Positions 11,722 to 23,889 of a stretch of 64,000 bases of DNA are shown here, piece after piece. A program made the translations under genes and the position numbers. Source of the DNA: Balaenoptera acutorostrata (taxonomy: Eukaryota > Chordata > Mammalia > Artiodactyla > Balaenopteridae); assembly GCF_949987535.1 (NCBI RefSeq), contig NC_080071.1:27116236-27180235 (forward strand), written 5' to 3'. Below the pieces are notes generated by a model. The model did not search any database, had not been told where the DNA came from, and worked only from the letters and a program-made list of their open reading frames with translations. Position 1 is the first letter of the stretch. Each line of letters begins with the position of its first letter.

Positions 11722-12985
11722 GAGAGAGAACAAAGTTGAAGGCGTCACTCTTCCTTATTTCAAACTGTATTACAAAACTATAGTAATTAAAACAGTATGG
11801 TACTGGCATAAAAACAGACCATAGATCACTGGAACAGATTAAATACTCCTAAAATAAACTCAGGCATGTTTGACCAACTAATACTTTACAAGGGAGTCAA
11901 AAACACTCAGTGAAGAAAGGAGAGTCTCTTCAATAAATGGTGTTGGAAAAACTGTACATTCATATAAAAATAATGAAACTGGACCCCTATCATACACCGT
12001 TCACAAAAATTAACTTGTAAAGGATTAAGGACTTAATTGTAAGGCTGAAAACTGCAAAACTCCTAAAGGAAAATATATGGGAAAATCTCCTTGACATTGT
12101 TCTTGGCAAAGGGTTTCTGGAAATGACACTAAAAGCACAAGCAACGAAAGCAAAAATCAACAAGTAATACTACATCAAACTGAAAAGCTCTGCACAGCAA
12201 ATAAAATAATCAACAAAATGAAAAAGCAATCTGTGGGATAGAGGAAGTATTTGCAAATAATATATCTCATAAGGAGTTAATATTCAAAATATATAAGGAA
12301 TTCATGAAACTCAATAATAAATAAATTATCCATTAAAAAAATGGGCAAAGGACCTGAATAGAATTTTTCCAAAGTAGCCATATGATGACCAACAAGTTCA
12401 TGAAAAGGTGCTCAACTTCAGTAATCATCAGGGAAATGCAGATCAAAACAGCAATGAGAAATTACCTCACACTTGTTAGAATAGCTACTATCAAAAAGAC
12501 AAGAGATAACAAATGTTGGCAAGAACGTGGAGAATAGGGAACCCCTGTGCAGCCACTATGGAAAACAATATGAGGTTCCTCAAAAAATTAAAACCATATT
12601 CCCACATCTGGGCAAATGCCCAGAGGAAATAAAATCACTATCTCAAAGAGAAATATGCACCCCTTATGTTCATTGCAGCATTATTTACAGTAACCAACCT
12701 GTGTCCATTGATGGATGAATGAATATAGAAGTTGTGGTGTATATATACAATGGATATTATTCAGCCATAAAAAGAAGAAAATCCTGCCATTTGTGACAAC
12801 ATGGATGGAATTTTGGGCATTAATGCTAAGTGAAATAAGTCAGACAGAGAAAAACAAATACTGTATGATCTCACTTATATGTGATGTTAAAAAACAAACA
12901 AACTCATAGAAACAGAATAGACTGATGGTTTCCAGAGTCTGGAGGGTGGGGGAAACACGGAGACGTTGATCAAAGGCTACAAAAA
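11722..12985 (+). mobile_element. L1M-type 3' end with ORF2 remnant
   Basis: Sense-strand L1 ORF2 C-terminal coding sequence is recognisable throughout. Examples are ACAGTATGGTACTGGCATAA, AAACTGGACCCCTATC, AATGGGCAAAGGACCTGAAT, and near the end GGATATTATTCAGCCATAAA and TCTGGAGGGTGGGG. All frames carry stops. It ends in an A-rich tail near 12985. It is a 5'-truncated copy, older than the L1 at 14024-21823. Confidence 0.88.
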
Positions 12986-13028
12986 TAAATAAACACAATA
13001 AAATGTTTCAAAATGCATTTCAAATCCA

Positions 13029-13050
13029 CACAAACACACACACACACACA
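13029..13050. repeat. CA dinucleotide repeat
   Basis: A short, mostly pure CA run just after the A-rich end of the preceding L1, a common position for microsatellites to arise. Confidence 0.85.
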
Positions 13051-14007
13051 TATGGTAATAAGAAAAAAATGGTGCAAAAAAGCGCTATACTTTTTTCCAC
13101 TTAACTGGGGAGTAGTAAAAAGATAAAGTATAGATATTGCTTAATGTGGAAGAAGGAAAAGCTAGAAACACTAGTGTTTAGTACAAATAAATAGATATAG
13201 TGGTTTGCTGAGTCTTCTTTACCTATTTTGCAAATGGGTTAAAGGATAAATCATTCACTTTATTAAAAAAAAATCTTTCTTCAACATTGAGGTACGATAA
13301 AAGGGAACAAAATTGCTCTGTTCAGCATCCCACATATTGTAGCTGCAGATTAACTTTAAACACATTTTTGTTTCTTTGTGGCCAATTTTTGTTTTGATAG
13401 CCTCCATCTGGCATTGATCTGCATTCATTTTGTAGTCTGATTACCAGGCATGAATCAAAGAAATCAACTGGTTCCTCTATCTTAAAAGGCTGGGAGAAAT
13501 TACCTTTTTAGATTTCTTTCTTTTTTTATTTTTTAGTATTTAAATTCTCTATGTAAGATAAAAGAGAGAGAGAATTCATTCAGTATGATGGTAAAACAGG
13601 ACCTGTCAACACAACCACATTGACTTAATTGTCCTTACTGGTAATAAATAACTATACCCGTTCTTTAATTGCATTTCTTTTACTGGTAATACTTGGCATT
13701 TGTCCTAGCACTTCCATAAAATAGTCAGTTAATGGTCATGGTTATGGTAGTCAAGACTTTTTACTCAAGTGAAGAAGCCCTATACAATCTAGCTTAAACA
13801 AAAAAGAGCTATCTTAGTTCAAGTAACTGAGAAAGGCAAAAAGGGATCTGGAGGTCAAATACCAACCTCAGTGCTTCCTGCGACCCCCATGACATGGCTC
13901 TGTTCTCACTATGGGAGGGCCTCGTTTTCTCCCACTGCATATGGGGTTATGGGTTTCCCTTAAGATCTATGGAAGATGTGTGCCTACACATAGACATACA
14001 CATCTTC
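13051..14007. other. Unique DNA
   Basis: No gene recognised. It separates the L1M tail from the large L1. Confidence 0.6.
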
Positions 14008-14023
14008 CTAGCACTATTTTCTT
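14008..14023. repeat. Left target-site duplication of the large L1
   Basis: CTAGCACTATTTTCTT, repeated with one mismatch as CTAGCACTATATTCTT at 21824-21839. Together they show that the 7.8 kb between is a single insertion. Confidence 0.93.
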
Positions 14024-14394
14024 TTTTTTTTTTTTTTTGATTTTAATGTTTTAATTGTTTTTTAAACATCTTTATTGGAGTATAATTGCTTTAGTTAGTT
14101 ATAACTAGTTTAGTTAGTTAGTTAGTTTCTGCTGTATAACAAAGTGAATCAGCTATATGTATACATATATCCCCATATCCCCTCCCTCTTGCATCTCCCT
14201 CCCACCCTCCATATTCCACCCCTCTAGGTGGTCACACAGCACCAAGCTGATCTTCCTGTGCTATGCTGCTGCTTCCCACTAGCTAACTCTTTTACATTTG
14301 GTAGTGTATATATGTCAATGCCACTCTCTCACTTCATCTCAGTTTACCCTTCCCCCTCCCTGTGTCCTCAAGTCCATTCTCTACATCTGCGTCT

Positions 14395-17300
14395 TTATTC
14401 CTGTCCTGCCCCTAGGTTCTTCAGAACCTTTTTTTTTTTTAAGATTCCATATATATGTGTTAGCATACGGTATTTATTTTTCTCTTTCTGACTTACTTCA
14501 CTCTGTATGACAGTCTCTAGGTGCATCCACCTCACTACAAATAACTCAATTTCGTTTCTTTTTATGGCTGAGTAATATTCCATTGTATATATGGGCCACA
14601 TCTTCTTTATCCATTCATCTGTCGGAGGACACTTAGGTTGCTTCCATGTCCTGGCTATTGTAAATAGAGCTGCAATGAACATTGTGGTACATGACTCTTT
14701 GAATTACGGTTTTCTCAGGGTATATGCCCAGTAGTGGGATTGCTGGGTCGTATGGTAGTTCTATTTTTAGTTGTTTAAGGAACCTCCATACGGTTCTCCA
14801 TAGTGGCTGTATCAATTTACATTCCCACCAACAGTGCAAGAGGGTTCCTTTTTCTCCACACCCTCTCCAGCATTTATTGTTTCTAGATTTTTTGATGATG
14901 GCCATTCTGACTGGTGTGAGGTGATACCTCATTGTAGTTTTGATTTGCATTTCTCTAATGATTAGTGATGTTGAGCATCCTTTCATGTGTTTGTTGACAA
15001 TCTGTATATCTTCTTTGGAGAAATGTCTATTTAAGTCTTCTGCCCATTTTTGGATTGGTTTGTTTGTTTTTTTGCTATTGAGCTTCATGAGCTGCTTGTA
15101 AATTTTGAATATTAATCCTTTGTCAGTTGCTTTGTTTGCAAATATTTTCTCCCATTCTGAGGGTTGTCTTTTCATCTGGTTTATAGTTTCCTTTGCTGTG
15201 CAAAAGCTTTTAAGTTTCATTAGGTTCCATTAGTTTATTTTTGTTTTTATTCCCTTTCTCTAGGAGGTGGGTCAAAAAGGATCTTGCTGTGATTTATGTC
15301 AAAGACTGTTCTTCCTATGTTTTCCTCTAAGAGTTTGATAGTGTCTGGCCTTACAATTAGGCCTTTAATCAATTTTGAGTTTATTTTTGTGTATGGTGTT
15401 AGGGAGTGTTCTAATTTCATTCTTTGACATGTAGCTGTACAGTTTTCCCAGCACCACTTATTGAAGAGGCTGTCTTTTCTCCATTGTACATTCTTGCCTG
15501 CTTTATCAAAGATAAGGTGACGATATGTGTGTGGGTTTACCTCTGGGCTTTCTGTTCTGTTCCATTGATCTATATTTCTGTTTTTGTGCCAGTACCATAC
15601 TGTCTTGATTACTGTAACTTTGTAGTATAGTCTGAAGTCAGGGAGCCTGATTCCTCCATCTCCGTTTTTCTTTCTCAAGATTGCTTTGGCTATTCGGGGT
15701 CTTTTGTTTTTCCCTACAAATTGTGACATTTTTTGTTCTAGTTTGGGGAAAAATGCCATTGGTAGTTTGATAGGAATTGCACTGAATCTGTAGATTGCTT
15801 TGGGTAGTATTAGTAATTTTCACAATGTTGATTCTTCCAATCCAAGAGCATGGTATATCTCTCCATCTGTTTGTATCATCTTTATTTTCTTTCATCAGTG
15901 TCTTATAGTTTTCTGCAAACAGGTCTTTTGTCTCCTTAGGTAGGTTTATTCCTAGGTATTTGATTCTTTTTGTTGCAATGATAAATGGGAGTGTTTCCTT
16001 AATTTCTCTTTCAGATTTTTCATCATTAGTATATAGGAATGCAAGAGATTTCTGTGCATTAGTTTTGTATCCTGTTACTTTACCAAATTCATTGATTAGC
16101 TCTAGTAGTTTTCTGGTAGCATCTTTAGGATTCTCTTTGTATAGTATCATGTCATCTGCAAGCAGTGACACTTTTACTTCTTCTTTTCCTATTTGGATTC
16201 CTTTTATTTCTTTTTCTTCTCTGATTGCTGTGGCTAAAGCTTCCAAAACTATGTTGAATAATAGTGGTGAGAGTGGGCATCCTTGTCTTGTTCCTGATTT
16301 TAGAAGATATTATTTCAGCTTTTCACCATTGAGAACAATGCTGGCTGTGGGTTTGTCATATATGGCCTTTATTATGTTGAGTTAAGTTCCCCCTATTAGT
16401 ACTTTCTGGAGAGTTTTTATAATAAATGTGTGTTGAATTTTGTCAGAAGCTTTTTCTGCATCTATTGAGATCATCACATGGTTTTTATCCTTCAGTTTGT
16501 TAATATGGTATATCACATTGCTTGATTTGCATATATTGAAGAATCCTTGCATTCCTGGGATAACCCCACTTGAACGTGGTGTAGGATCCTTTTAATGTGC
16601 TGTTGGAGTCTGTTTGCTAGTATTTTGTTGAGGATTTTTGCATCTATGTTCATCAGTGATATTGGCCTGTAGTTTTCTTTTTTTGTGACATCTTTTTCTG
16701 GTTTTGTTATCAGGGTGATGGTGGCCTCGTAGAATGAGTTTGGGAGTATTTCCTCCCTCTGCTGTATTTTGTAAGAGTTTGAGAAGGATAGGTGTTAGCT
16801 CTTCTCTAAATGCTTGATAAAATTCGCCTGTGAAGCCATCTGGTCCTGGGCTTTTGTTTGCTGGAAGATTTTTAATCACAGTTTCAATTTCAGTGCTTGT
16901 GATTGGTCTGTTTATATTTTCTATTTCTTCCTGGTTCAGTCTCAGAAGGTTGTGCTTTTCTAAGAATTTGTCCATTTTTTCCACGTTGTCCATTTTATTG
17001 GCATAGAGTTTCTTGTAGTAATAGCTCATGATCCTTTGTATTTCTGCAGTGTCAGTTGTTATTTCTCCTTTTCCATTTCTGGTTCTGTTGATTTGAGTCT
17101 TCTCCCTTTTTTTCTTGGTGAGCCTGGCTAGTGGTTTATCAATTTTGTTTATCTTCTCAAGGAACCTTTTTTAGTTTTATTGATCTTTGCTATTGTTTCC
17201 TTAATTTATTTTTCATTTTTTTTCTGACCTTCTGATGTTTATGATTTCTTTCCTTCTGCTAACTTTGGGGTTTTTTTGTTCTTGTTTCTCTAATTGCCTT

Positions 17301-18257
17301 AGGTGTAAGGTTAGGTTGTTTATTTGAAATTTTTCTTGTTTCTCGAGGTAGGAAGGTATTGCTATAAACTTCCCTCCTAGAACTGCTTTTGCTGCATCCC
17401 ATAGGTTTTTGGGCCATCGTGTTTTCATTGTCATTTGTTTCTAGGTATTTTTTGATTTCCTTTTTGATTTCTTCAGTGATCTCTTGGTTATTTAGTAGCA
17501 TATTGTTTAGCCTCCATGTGCTTGTATTTTTTACAGTTTTTTTCCTGTAATTGATATCTAGTCTCATAGCGTTGTGGTTGGAAAAGATACTTGATATGAT
17601 TTCAGATTTCTTAGATTTACCAAGGCTTGATTTGTGACCCAAGATATGATCTATCCTGGAGAATGTTCCATGAGCACTTGAGAAGAAAGTGTATTCTATT
17701 GTTTTTGGATGGAATGTCCTATAAATATCAGTTAAGTCCATCTTGTTTAATGTGTCATTTAAAGCTTGTGTTTCCATATTTATTTTCATTTTGGATGATC
17801 AGTCCATTGGTGAAAGTGGGGTGTTAAAGTCCCCTACTATCATTGTGTTACTGTCGATTTCCCCTTTTATGGCTGTTAGCATTTGCCTTATGTATTGAGG
17901 TGCTCCTGTTTTGGGTGCATAAATATTTACAGTTGTTATATCTTCTTCTTGGATTGATCCCTTGATCATTATGTAGTGTCCTTCTTTGTCTCTTTTCTTT
18001 ATTTTAAAGTCTATTTAGTCTGATATGAGAATTGCTACTCCAGCTTTCTTTTGATTTCCATTTGCATGGAATATCTTTTTCCATCCCTTCACTTTCAGTC
18101 TGTATGTGTCTCTAGGTCTGAAGTGGATCTCTTGTAGACAGCATATATACAGATCTTGTTTTTGTATGCATTCAGCGTTTTGGCTGTGTCTTTTGGTTGG
18201 AGAATTTAATCCATTTACAATTAAGGTAATTATCGATATGTATATTCCTATTACCAT
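14395..18257 (-). pseudogene. L1 ORF2 (endonuclease and reverse transcriptase), broken
   Basis: ORF2 encodes the endonuclease and reverse transcriptase that copy L1 RNA at the target site. The start is the ATG at 18257 (MVIGIYIS), followed by endonuclease-like NGLNSPTKRH and CCLQEIHFRPRDTY. The reverse transcriptase core is seen in 15638-16246 with LLADDMILY, the two aspartates of the active-site motif retained. An earlier RT segment at 16592-17029 has [14 protein letters not shown]. The C-terminal cysteine-rich segment at 14633-15220 has [14 protein letters not shown]. These blocks lie in different frames, separated by frameshifts and stops around 18010, 17790-17210, 16590-16250, 15760-15640 and 15245-15220, so no full protein can be made. 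Confidence 0.93.
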
Positions 18258-18344
18258 TTCTTAATTGTTTTGGGTTTGTTTTTGTAGGTCTTTTCCTTCT
18301 CTTGTGTTTCCTGCCTAGAGAAGTTCCTTTAGCATTTGTTGTAA

Positions 18345-19190
18345 AGCTGGTTTTGTGGGACTGAATTCTGTTAACTTTTGCTTGTCTGTAAAAGTTTTAA
18401 TTTCTCCGTCGAATCTGAATGAGATCCTTGCTGGGCAGAGTAATCTTCGTTGTAGGTTTTTCCCTTTCATCACTTTAAATATGTCCTGCCACTCCCTTCC
18501 GGTATGCAGAGTTTCTGCTGAAAGATCAGCTGTTAACCTTATGGGGACTCCCCTGTATGTTATTTGTTGCTCTTCCCTTGCTGCTTTTAATATTTTTTCT
18601 TTGTATTTAATTTTTGATAGTTTGATTAATATGTGTCTTGGCCTGTTTCTCCTTGGATTTATCCTGTATGGGACTCTCAGCCCTTCCTAGACTTGATTGA
18701 CTATTTCCTTTCCCATGTTAGGGAAATTTTCAACTATAATCTCTTTAAACATTTTCTCAGACCCTTTTGTTTTATCTTCTTCTTCTGGGACCCCTATTGA
18801 ATGTTGGTGCATTTAATGTTGTCCCAGAGGTCTCTGAGACTGTTCTCAACTCTTTTCACTCTTTTTTCTTTATTCAGCTCTGCAGTAGTTATTTCCACTA
18901 TTTTATCTTCCAGGTCACTTTTCTGTTCTTCTGCCTCAGTTATTCTGCTATTGATTCCTTCTAGAGAATTTTAAATTTCATTTATTGTGTTGGTCATCAT
19001 TGTTTGTTTGCTCTTTAGTTCTTCTGGGTCCTTGTTAAACGTTCCTTGTATTTTCTCCATTCTATTTCCAAGATTTTGTATCATCTTTACTATCATTACT
19101 CTGAATTCTTTTTCAGGTAGACTGCCTATTTCCTCTTCATTTATTTGGTCTGGTGGGATTTTACCTTGCTCCTTCATCTGCTGCGTATTT
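18345..19190 (-). pseudogene. L1 ORF1 (RNA-binding protein), broken
   Basis: The N-terminal part reads IPPDQINEEEIGSLPEKEF and continues into a charged, coiled-coil-like stretch (GNRMEKIQGTFNKDPEELK) typical of L1 ORF1p, which forms trimers and coats L1 RNA. A stop follows NTINEI at about 18970. Downstream coding remains recognisable in the reverse complement to about 18345 but is not in one open frame. The open frame continues upstream of 19190 into the 5' UTR (to 19393); I do not take that extension as part of ORF1. Confidence 0.88.
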
Positions 19191-19743
19191 CTCTGTCTTC
19201 TCGTTTTGCTTAACTGACTGCGTTTGGTGTCTCCTTTTGGAAGGCTGCAGGTTTGTAGTTCCCATTGTTTTTGGTGTCTGCTCCCAGTGGGTAAGGTTGG
19301 ATCAGTGGGTTGTGTAGGCTTCCTGGTGGAGGGGACTGGTGCCTGTGTTCTGGTGGGTGCGGCTGGATCTTGTCTTCTGGTGGGCAGGGCCACGTCTGGC
19401 GGTGTGTTTTGGGGTATCTGTGAACTTATTTAATTTTAGGCAGCCTCTCTGTTAATAGGTGGGGTTGTGCTGCTGTCTTGCTAGTTGTTTGGCCTGAGGC
19501 ATCCAGCACTGGAGCTTGCTGGCCATTGAGTGGAGCTGGGTCTTAGCGTTGAGACAGATATCTCTGGGAGAGCTCTCACCAGTTGATATTACATGGGGCT
19601 GGGAGGTCTCTGGTTGTCCAATGTCCTGAACTCGGCTCTCCCACCTCAGAGTCTCAGGCCTGACACTAAGCTGGAGCACCAAGACCCTGTCAGCCACACG
19701 GCTCAGAAGAAAAGGGAGAAAAAAAAATTAAAAATAAAATAAT

Positions 19744-20046
19744 AGGACTTCCCTGGTGGTGCAATTGTTGAGAATCTGCCTGCTAATGCAGGGGACACGG
19801 GTTCGAGCCCTGGTCTGGGAAGATCCCACATGCCGCTGAGCAAGTAGGCCCGTGAGCCACAACTACTGAGCCTGCGCGTGTGGAGCCTGTGCTCCGCAAC
19901 AAGAGAGGCCACGATAGTGAGAGGCCCACGCACTGCGATGAGGAGTGGACCCTGCTTGCCGCAACTAGAGAAAGCCCTCACACAGAAACAAAGACCCAAC
20001 ACAGCCAAAAATAAATAAATAAATAAATTAATTAATTAATTTTAAA
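19744..20046 (+). mobile_element. CHR-type SINE nested in the L1 5' UTR
   Basis: Starts with a variant of GGGCTTCCCTGGTGG (GGACTTCCCTGGTGGTGCAA), has GGTTCGAGCCC at about 19800, and ends in AAATAAATAAATAAATTAATT. It sits in the A-rich part of the L1 5' UTR, so target duplications cannot be told from background. It forms an inverted pair with the SINE at 20450-20749. Confidence 0.95.
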
Positions 20047-20449
20047 AAGGAAAACTTAAAAATAATAATAATAAATAAAATAATTAAATTAAAAAAATTT
20101 AATTATTAAAATTAAAAAAATTAAAAAGTAATAAAAAAAGAAAAAAAAGGAGAGCAACAAAACCAGTAAACAAATCCACCAATGATAATAAGTACTAAAA
20201 ACTATACTAAGATAAACATAAAAATCAGATACAAGTCAGTCACAGACAGGAAACTCCAAGTCTACAGTTGCTCCTGAAGTCCACTGCCTCAATTTTGGGT
20301 TGATTCGTTGTCTATTCAGTTATTCCACAGATGCAGGGTACATGAAGTTGACTGTGGAGATTTAATCCACTGCTCCTGAGGCTGCTGGGAGAGATTTCCC
20401 TTTCTCTTCTTTCTTCGAACAGCTCCTGGGGTTCAGCTTTGGGTTCTTT

Positions 20450-20749
20450 TTTTTTATTATTATTAATTAATTTATTTATTTATTTTTGGCTGTGTTGGGT
20501 CTTCATTTCTGTGCGAGGGCTTTCTCTACTTGCGGCAAGCGGGGGCCACTCTTGATCACGGTGCGCGGGCCTCTCACTATCGCGGCCTCTCTTGTTGTGG
20601 AGCACACGCTCCAGACACGCAGGCTTAGTAGTTGTGGCTCACGGGCCTAGTTGCTCCACGGCATGTGGGATCTTCCCAGACCAGGGCTGGAACCCATGTC
20701 CCCTGCATTGGCAGGCAGATTCTCAACCACTGTGCCACCAGGGAAGCCC
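20450..20749 (-). mobile_element. CHR-type SINE nested in the L1 5' UTR, opposite strand
   Basis: The T-rich tail lies at the left and the tRNA-like head at the right (…CCACCAGGGAAGCCC). An imperfect duplication, CAGCTTTGGGTTCTT from 20434 and CAGTTTTGGTTTTAT from 20750, brackets it. The flanking L1 sequence is continuous across it. Confidence 0.95.
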
Positions 20750-21839
20750 CAGTTTTGGTTTTATCCCCACCTCTGCATGTAGGTTGCCCCCAGGCTTCTG
20801 TTCCTGCCCAGACAGGATGGGGTTAAAGCAGTGGCTGATTAAGGGGCTCTGGCTCACTCAGGCTGGGGAGAGGGAGGGGTACGGTAGTTATAATTGGAAT
20901 GTGGGACGAGCCTGCGGCAGCAGAGGCCAGTGTGACGTTGCAACAGCCTGAGGCACGCCGTGTGTTCTCCTGGGGAAGTTGTCCCTGGATCACTGGACCC
21001 TGGCAGTGTCTGGCTGCACAGGATCCTGGGGTCAAGGGTGTGGATAGTGACCTGTGCTTGCACATGGATTCTTGGTGGCTGCAGCAGCAGTGTTAGCGGT
21101 TCATGCCCATCTCTGGGGTCCGAGCTGATAGCCATGGCTCACACCCTTCTCTGGAGCTCATTTAGGCGGTGCTCTACCTTCTGTGGGCAGACAGGGAAGG
21201 AATCCCCTCTCCTCGCGCACCACAAAACAATGGTCTCTTGCCTCTTAGGCAGGTCCAGAGTTTTTCCCGGACTCCCTCCCAGCTAGCTGTGGCGCACTAG
21301 CCCTCTCCAGGCTGTGTTTACACAGCCAACCCCAGTTGTCTCCCTGGGATCTGACCTCTGAAGCCCGAGCCTCAGCTCCCAGGCCCCACCCACACCTGCA
21401 GGTGAGCAGACAAGCCTCTCAGGCTGGTGAGTGCTGGTTGGCACTGATCCTCTGTGCAGAGATCTCTCTGCTCTGCCCTCTGCACCCCTGTTGCTGCACT
21501 CTCCTCCATGGCTCCCCCACGTCCACCCTCCGTCTCTGCCAGTGAAGGGGCTTCCTAGTGCATGGAAACTTTTCCTCCTTCACAGCTTCCTCCCAGAGGT
21601 GCAGGTCCAGTCTCTATTCTTTTGTCTCTGTTTTTTCTTTTTTCTTTTGCCCTACCCAGGTATGTGGGGATTTTCTTGCCTTTCAGGAAGTCTGAGGTCT
21701 TCTGCCAGCGTTCACTAGGTGTTCTGTAACAGTTGTTCCACATGTAGATGTATTTTTGATGTATTTGTGGGGAGGAAGGTGATCTCCAAGTCTTACTACT
21801 CTGTCATCTTGAAGGTCCCCCCTCTAGCACTATATTCTT

Positions 21840-22019
21840 GAAGACAAGGAGCAGTCTCTTCCAACCCTGTCTCCAACAGCTCAAATGGTGAAATAGCTCA
21901 TGTCTTTATGAGGATTGTCTTAGTGTGTCAACTATGTGCCCATTTGTGTTCAGTCTCTGCCCTTCCTCTGAAAATTGCATTTCCTGACTGCCTTGCCTAC
22001 TGACTTCCCTACAAAATGC
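21840..22019. other. Unique DNA right of the L1
   Basis: Nothing recognised beyond the right target duplication. Confidence 0.5.
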
Positions 22020-22105
22020 AAAATCAGAGTTCATATGCCCATTCAATAGATGAAGAAACTGATAGTAAGTAATTTGCCCAAAGTCACAGAAGAAAGATGA
22101 AAACA
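22020..22105 (-). repeat. MIR fragment
   Basis: AGATGAAGAAACTGATAGTA followed by AATTTGCCCAAAGTCACAGA matches the conserved core of reverse-complemented MIR. Confidence 0.7.
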
Positions 22106-23609
22106 TCAAAAGATGTCAACCTCTTGGTTTTTTGGTACTCCAGAGCCTAAACACTTTTTATTACATTGTCATGCCACTAATATTTCTCTCGAACTGCATT
22201 GAATCTTCATTTCTCTACTCATATCTGTAAAATATCTTCACTCAGGGTTCAGTCATTATTCACTTTATGGTAAAATCACTTTATTATTAAGTCATCTATC
22301 ATGAAGTCCATCAAAAGATAGACTTCTGTAACAAAATTTCCTCATATGATATCTAGACTTTTTTCTTTTCTTCATCCACACATACTTGACATTAGCCAAT
22401 GTGCTCCTTGGTGTTACAAGCAGACCAATTTGGGGTCAGATTAAGTACATAATTATATATACCCCATTTCTGTCTGCCACTACATGCAATATTCCTGAAA
22501 TGTGGAGAAAGTATATAAATGCATTAAGTAGTAATTAGGTGCTGGGCACTTTCTACAGGGAAATTTTGGTCAGGCTCCTTACATCTTACAGTGGCAGAGA
22601 AGAACATATTCTTATGTAACAAATATGTGTTTTTTTCTCATTTCTTTTAAGAGAATGGAAGTTGTCAGGGCAGCGCCAGCAACCCTTCAAGACTTTATTT
22701 GGGCATTCCCACCCTGCAGAATAGTAACTGTGTGTTTTCCATGCAGGAAAATCAAAACAATTAAAATAGATACTGTAGACTGCTTCATTAATTGAAAGTC
22801 GAGGGAACAAGTGCTGTAAAGATCTTCCTCTTTTATTTCTGACAGTGAGTATTGCTTTTTCTTTTTTTAAGTTTAATTTCTATTTTCTGCAGCTGAACAT
22901 GAGAGTACACTGACTAACACAGTCTGCAATTTAGCTATGTTCCTAGGACCATCTGTAAGAATTTATACATTTCTTGGGAATCTGATCAATTCTAGCAACA
23001 ATTCTCTATTTTCCTTGTGAAATTAAGGAGCCCTGCAATCAATTTTATATTTAAAAGTTGGTTTCTGCTTGAAAAAAAATGTGGACCCAATGACCAAAAA
23101 CTATTCTGTGCTTCAAAATTGGTTTCCTTGAATAATTCCCTTTTATGCAGACACACATGCATTTTTATGTGACGTCATAAATATCATATCACAGAATTTA
23201 ATGTAAGGAAGATTAGTTCCTTCTCTCCTATTTATTTATTTAGTCATTTATTTATATCATTATAGACTCACAGATATTCATTTTATTCTTTGGGTTATAA
23301 TCTAATACTGTCATTAATTTTTATTGCTTAAATTATTCCAACTTTGACCATAGAGAGTTCTTTCAGGTCAGTCCTTCTGTCCTTCTCACATGACATAGAC
23401 TTCTCATGTGCCTATCCTTTTTTCTTTCCCTTTCTTACTTTTCATCACTGTAAGATGATTCAGATTCATCTTGTATTTACCCTGCCCCAATCCTAGAATT
23501 AGCCATTTCTCAAAGAGTTAGGTTTTTAACATGAGTCATTGGGTAAATTGTGGTGTCATTTACTAAAATGGGTAAGACTGGAGTAAGAGGAGGAAGCCTG
23601 GGATATGTT
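22106..23609. other. Unique DNA
   Basis: No gene or repeat recognised. The minus-strand frame 22586-22810 lacks any domain. Confidence 0.6.
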
Positions 23610-23690
23610 ATCTTTCTCTTTCTTTCTCTCTTTCTCTCTCTTTCTTTCTTTCTTTCTCTTCCTTCCTTCCTTCCATCTTTCTTTCATTTT
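23610..23690. repeat. Pyrimidine (TTTC/TTCC) microsatellite
   Basis: An almost pure C/T tract of about 80 bases built from TTTC, TCTC and TTCC units. All-pyrimidine tracts of this length can form triplex DNA and are often variable in length. Confidence 0.9.
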
Positions 23691-23889
23691 TTTATTATTT
23701 TTTGACATGTTAAAATTTGAAAAGCCTATTAGCCATTTAAGTGGAGCTGTAGATTAGAGTAGGCAGTGTGTATAAAAATCTAAAATTCCAAGAAGAGGTT
23801 CAGGCTACATATCTAAATTTAAGAATCACAAATAAATGGTGGTATTTAAAGACATAGGACCAGATCTGCTTTCTTAGGAAAGAGTCAGA

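Larger units (their letters stand above)
14024..21823 (-). mobile_element. Full-length L1 retrotransposon, inactive, with two nested SINEs
   Basis: On the minus strand the element begins GGGGGACCTTCAAGATGACA at 21823, has a long GC-rich 5' UTR (about 21823-19200), ORF1 (about 19190-18345), ORF2 (from 18257 to about 14450), a 3' UTR and a poly(A) tail at the left edge. A 16-bp target duplication with 15 matches flanks it. Both ORFs are broken by stops and frameshifts, so it cannot move on its own. Removing the two CHR SINEs in the 5' UTR leaves about 7.2 kb. In the 3' UTR (14091-14127) the usual sequence is replaced by a TTAG-rich repeat. Its length and intact ends make it the best-preserved autonomous element in the window. 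Confidence 0.96.

Noticed and set aside
14228..14510. Plus-strand open frames over the L1 3' end (also 15424-15630, 15960-16385, 18355-18690, 58363-58653)
   Set aside because: They are antisense shadows of L1 ORF2, ORF1 or 3' UTR, and the L1 is on the minus strand.
19744..19820. tRNA-like sequence with B-box at the heads of the SINEs
   Set aside because: The heads are tRNA-derived but continue into the SINE body and lack a complete cloverleaf and proper 3' end, so they are not tRNA genes.
19200..21600. GC-rich block that might be a CpG-island promoter of a gene
   Set aside because: It coincides with the L1 5' UTR, in line with the element's orientation and boundaries, plus two SINEs. No host exon is nearby.
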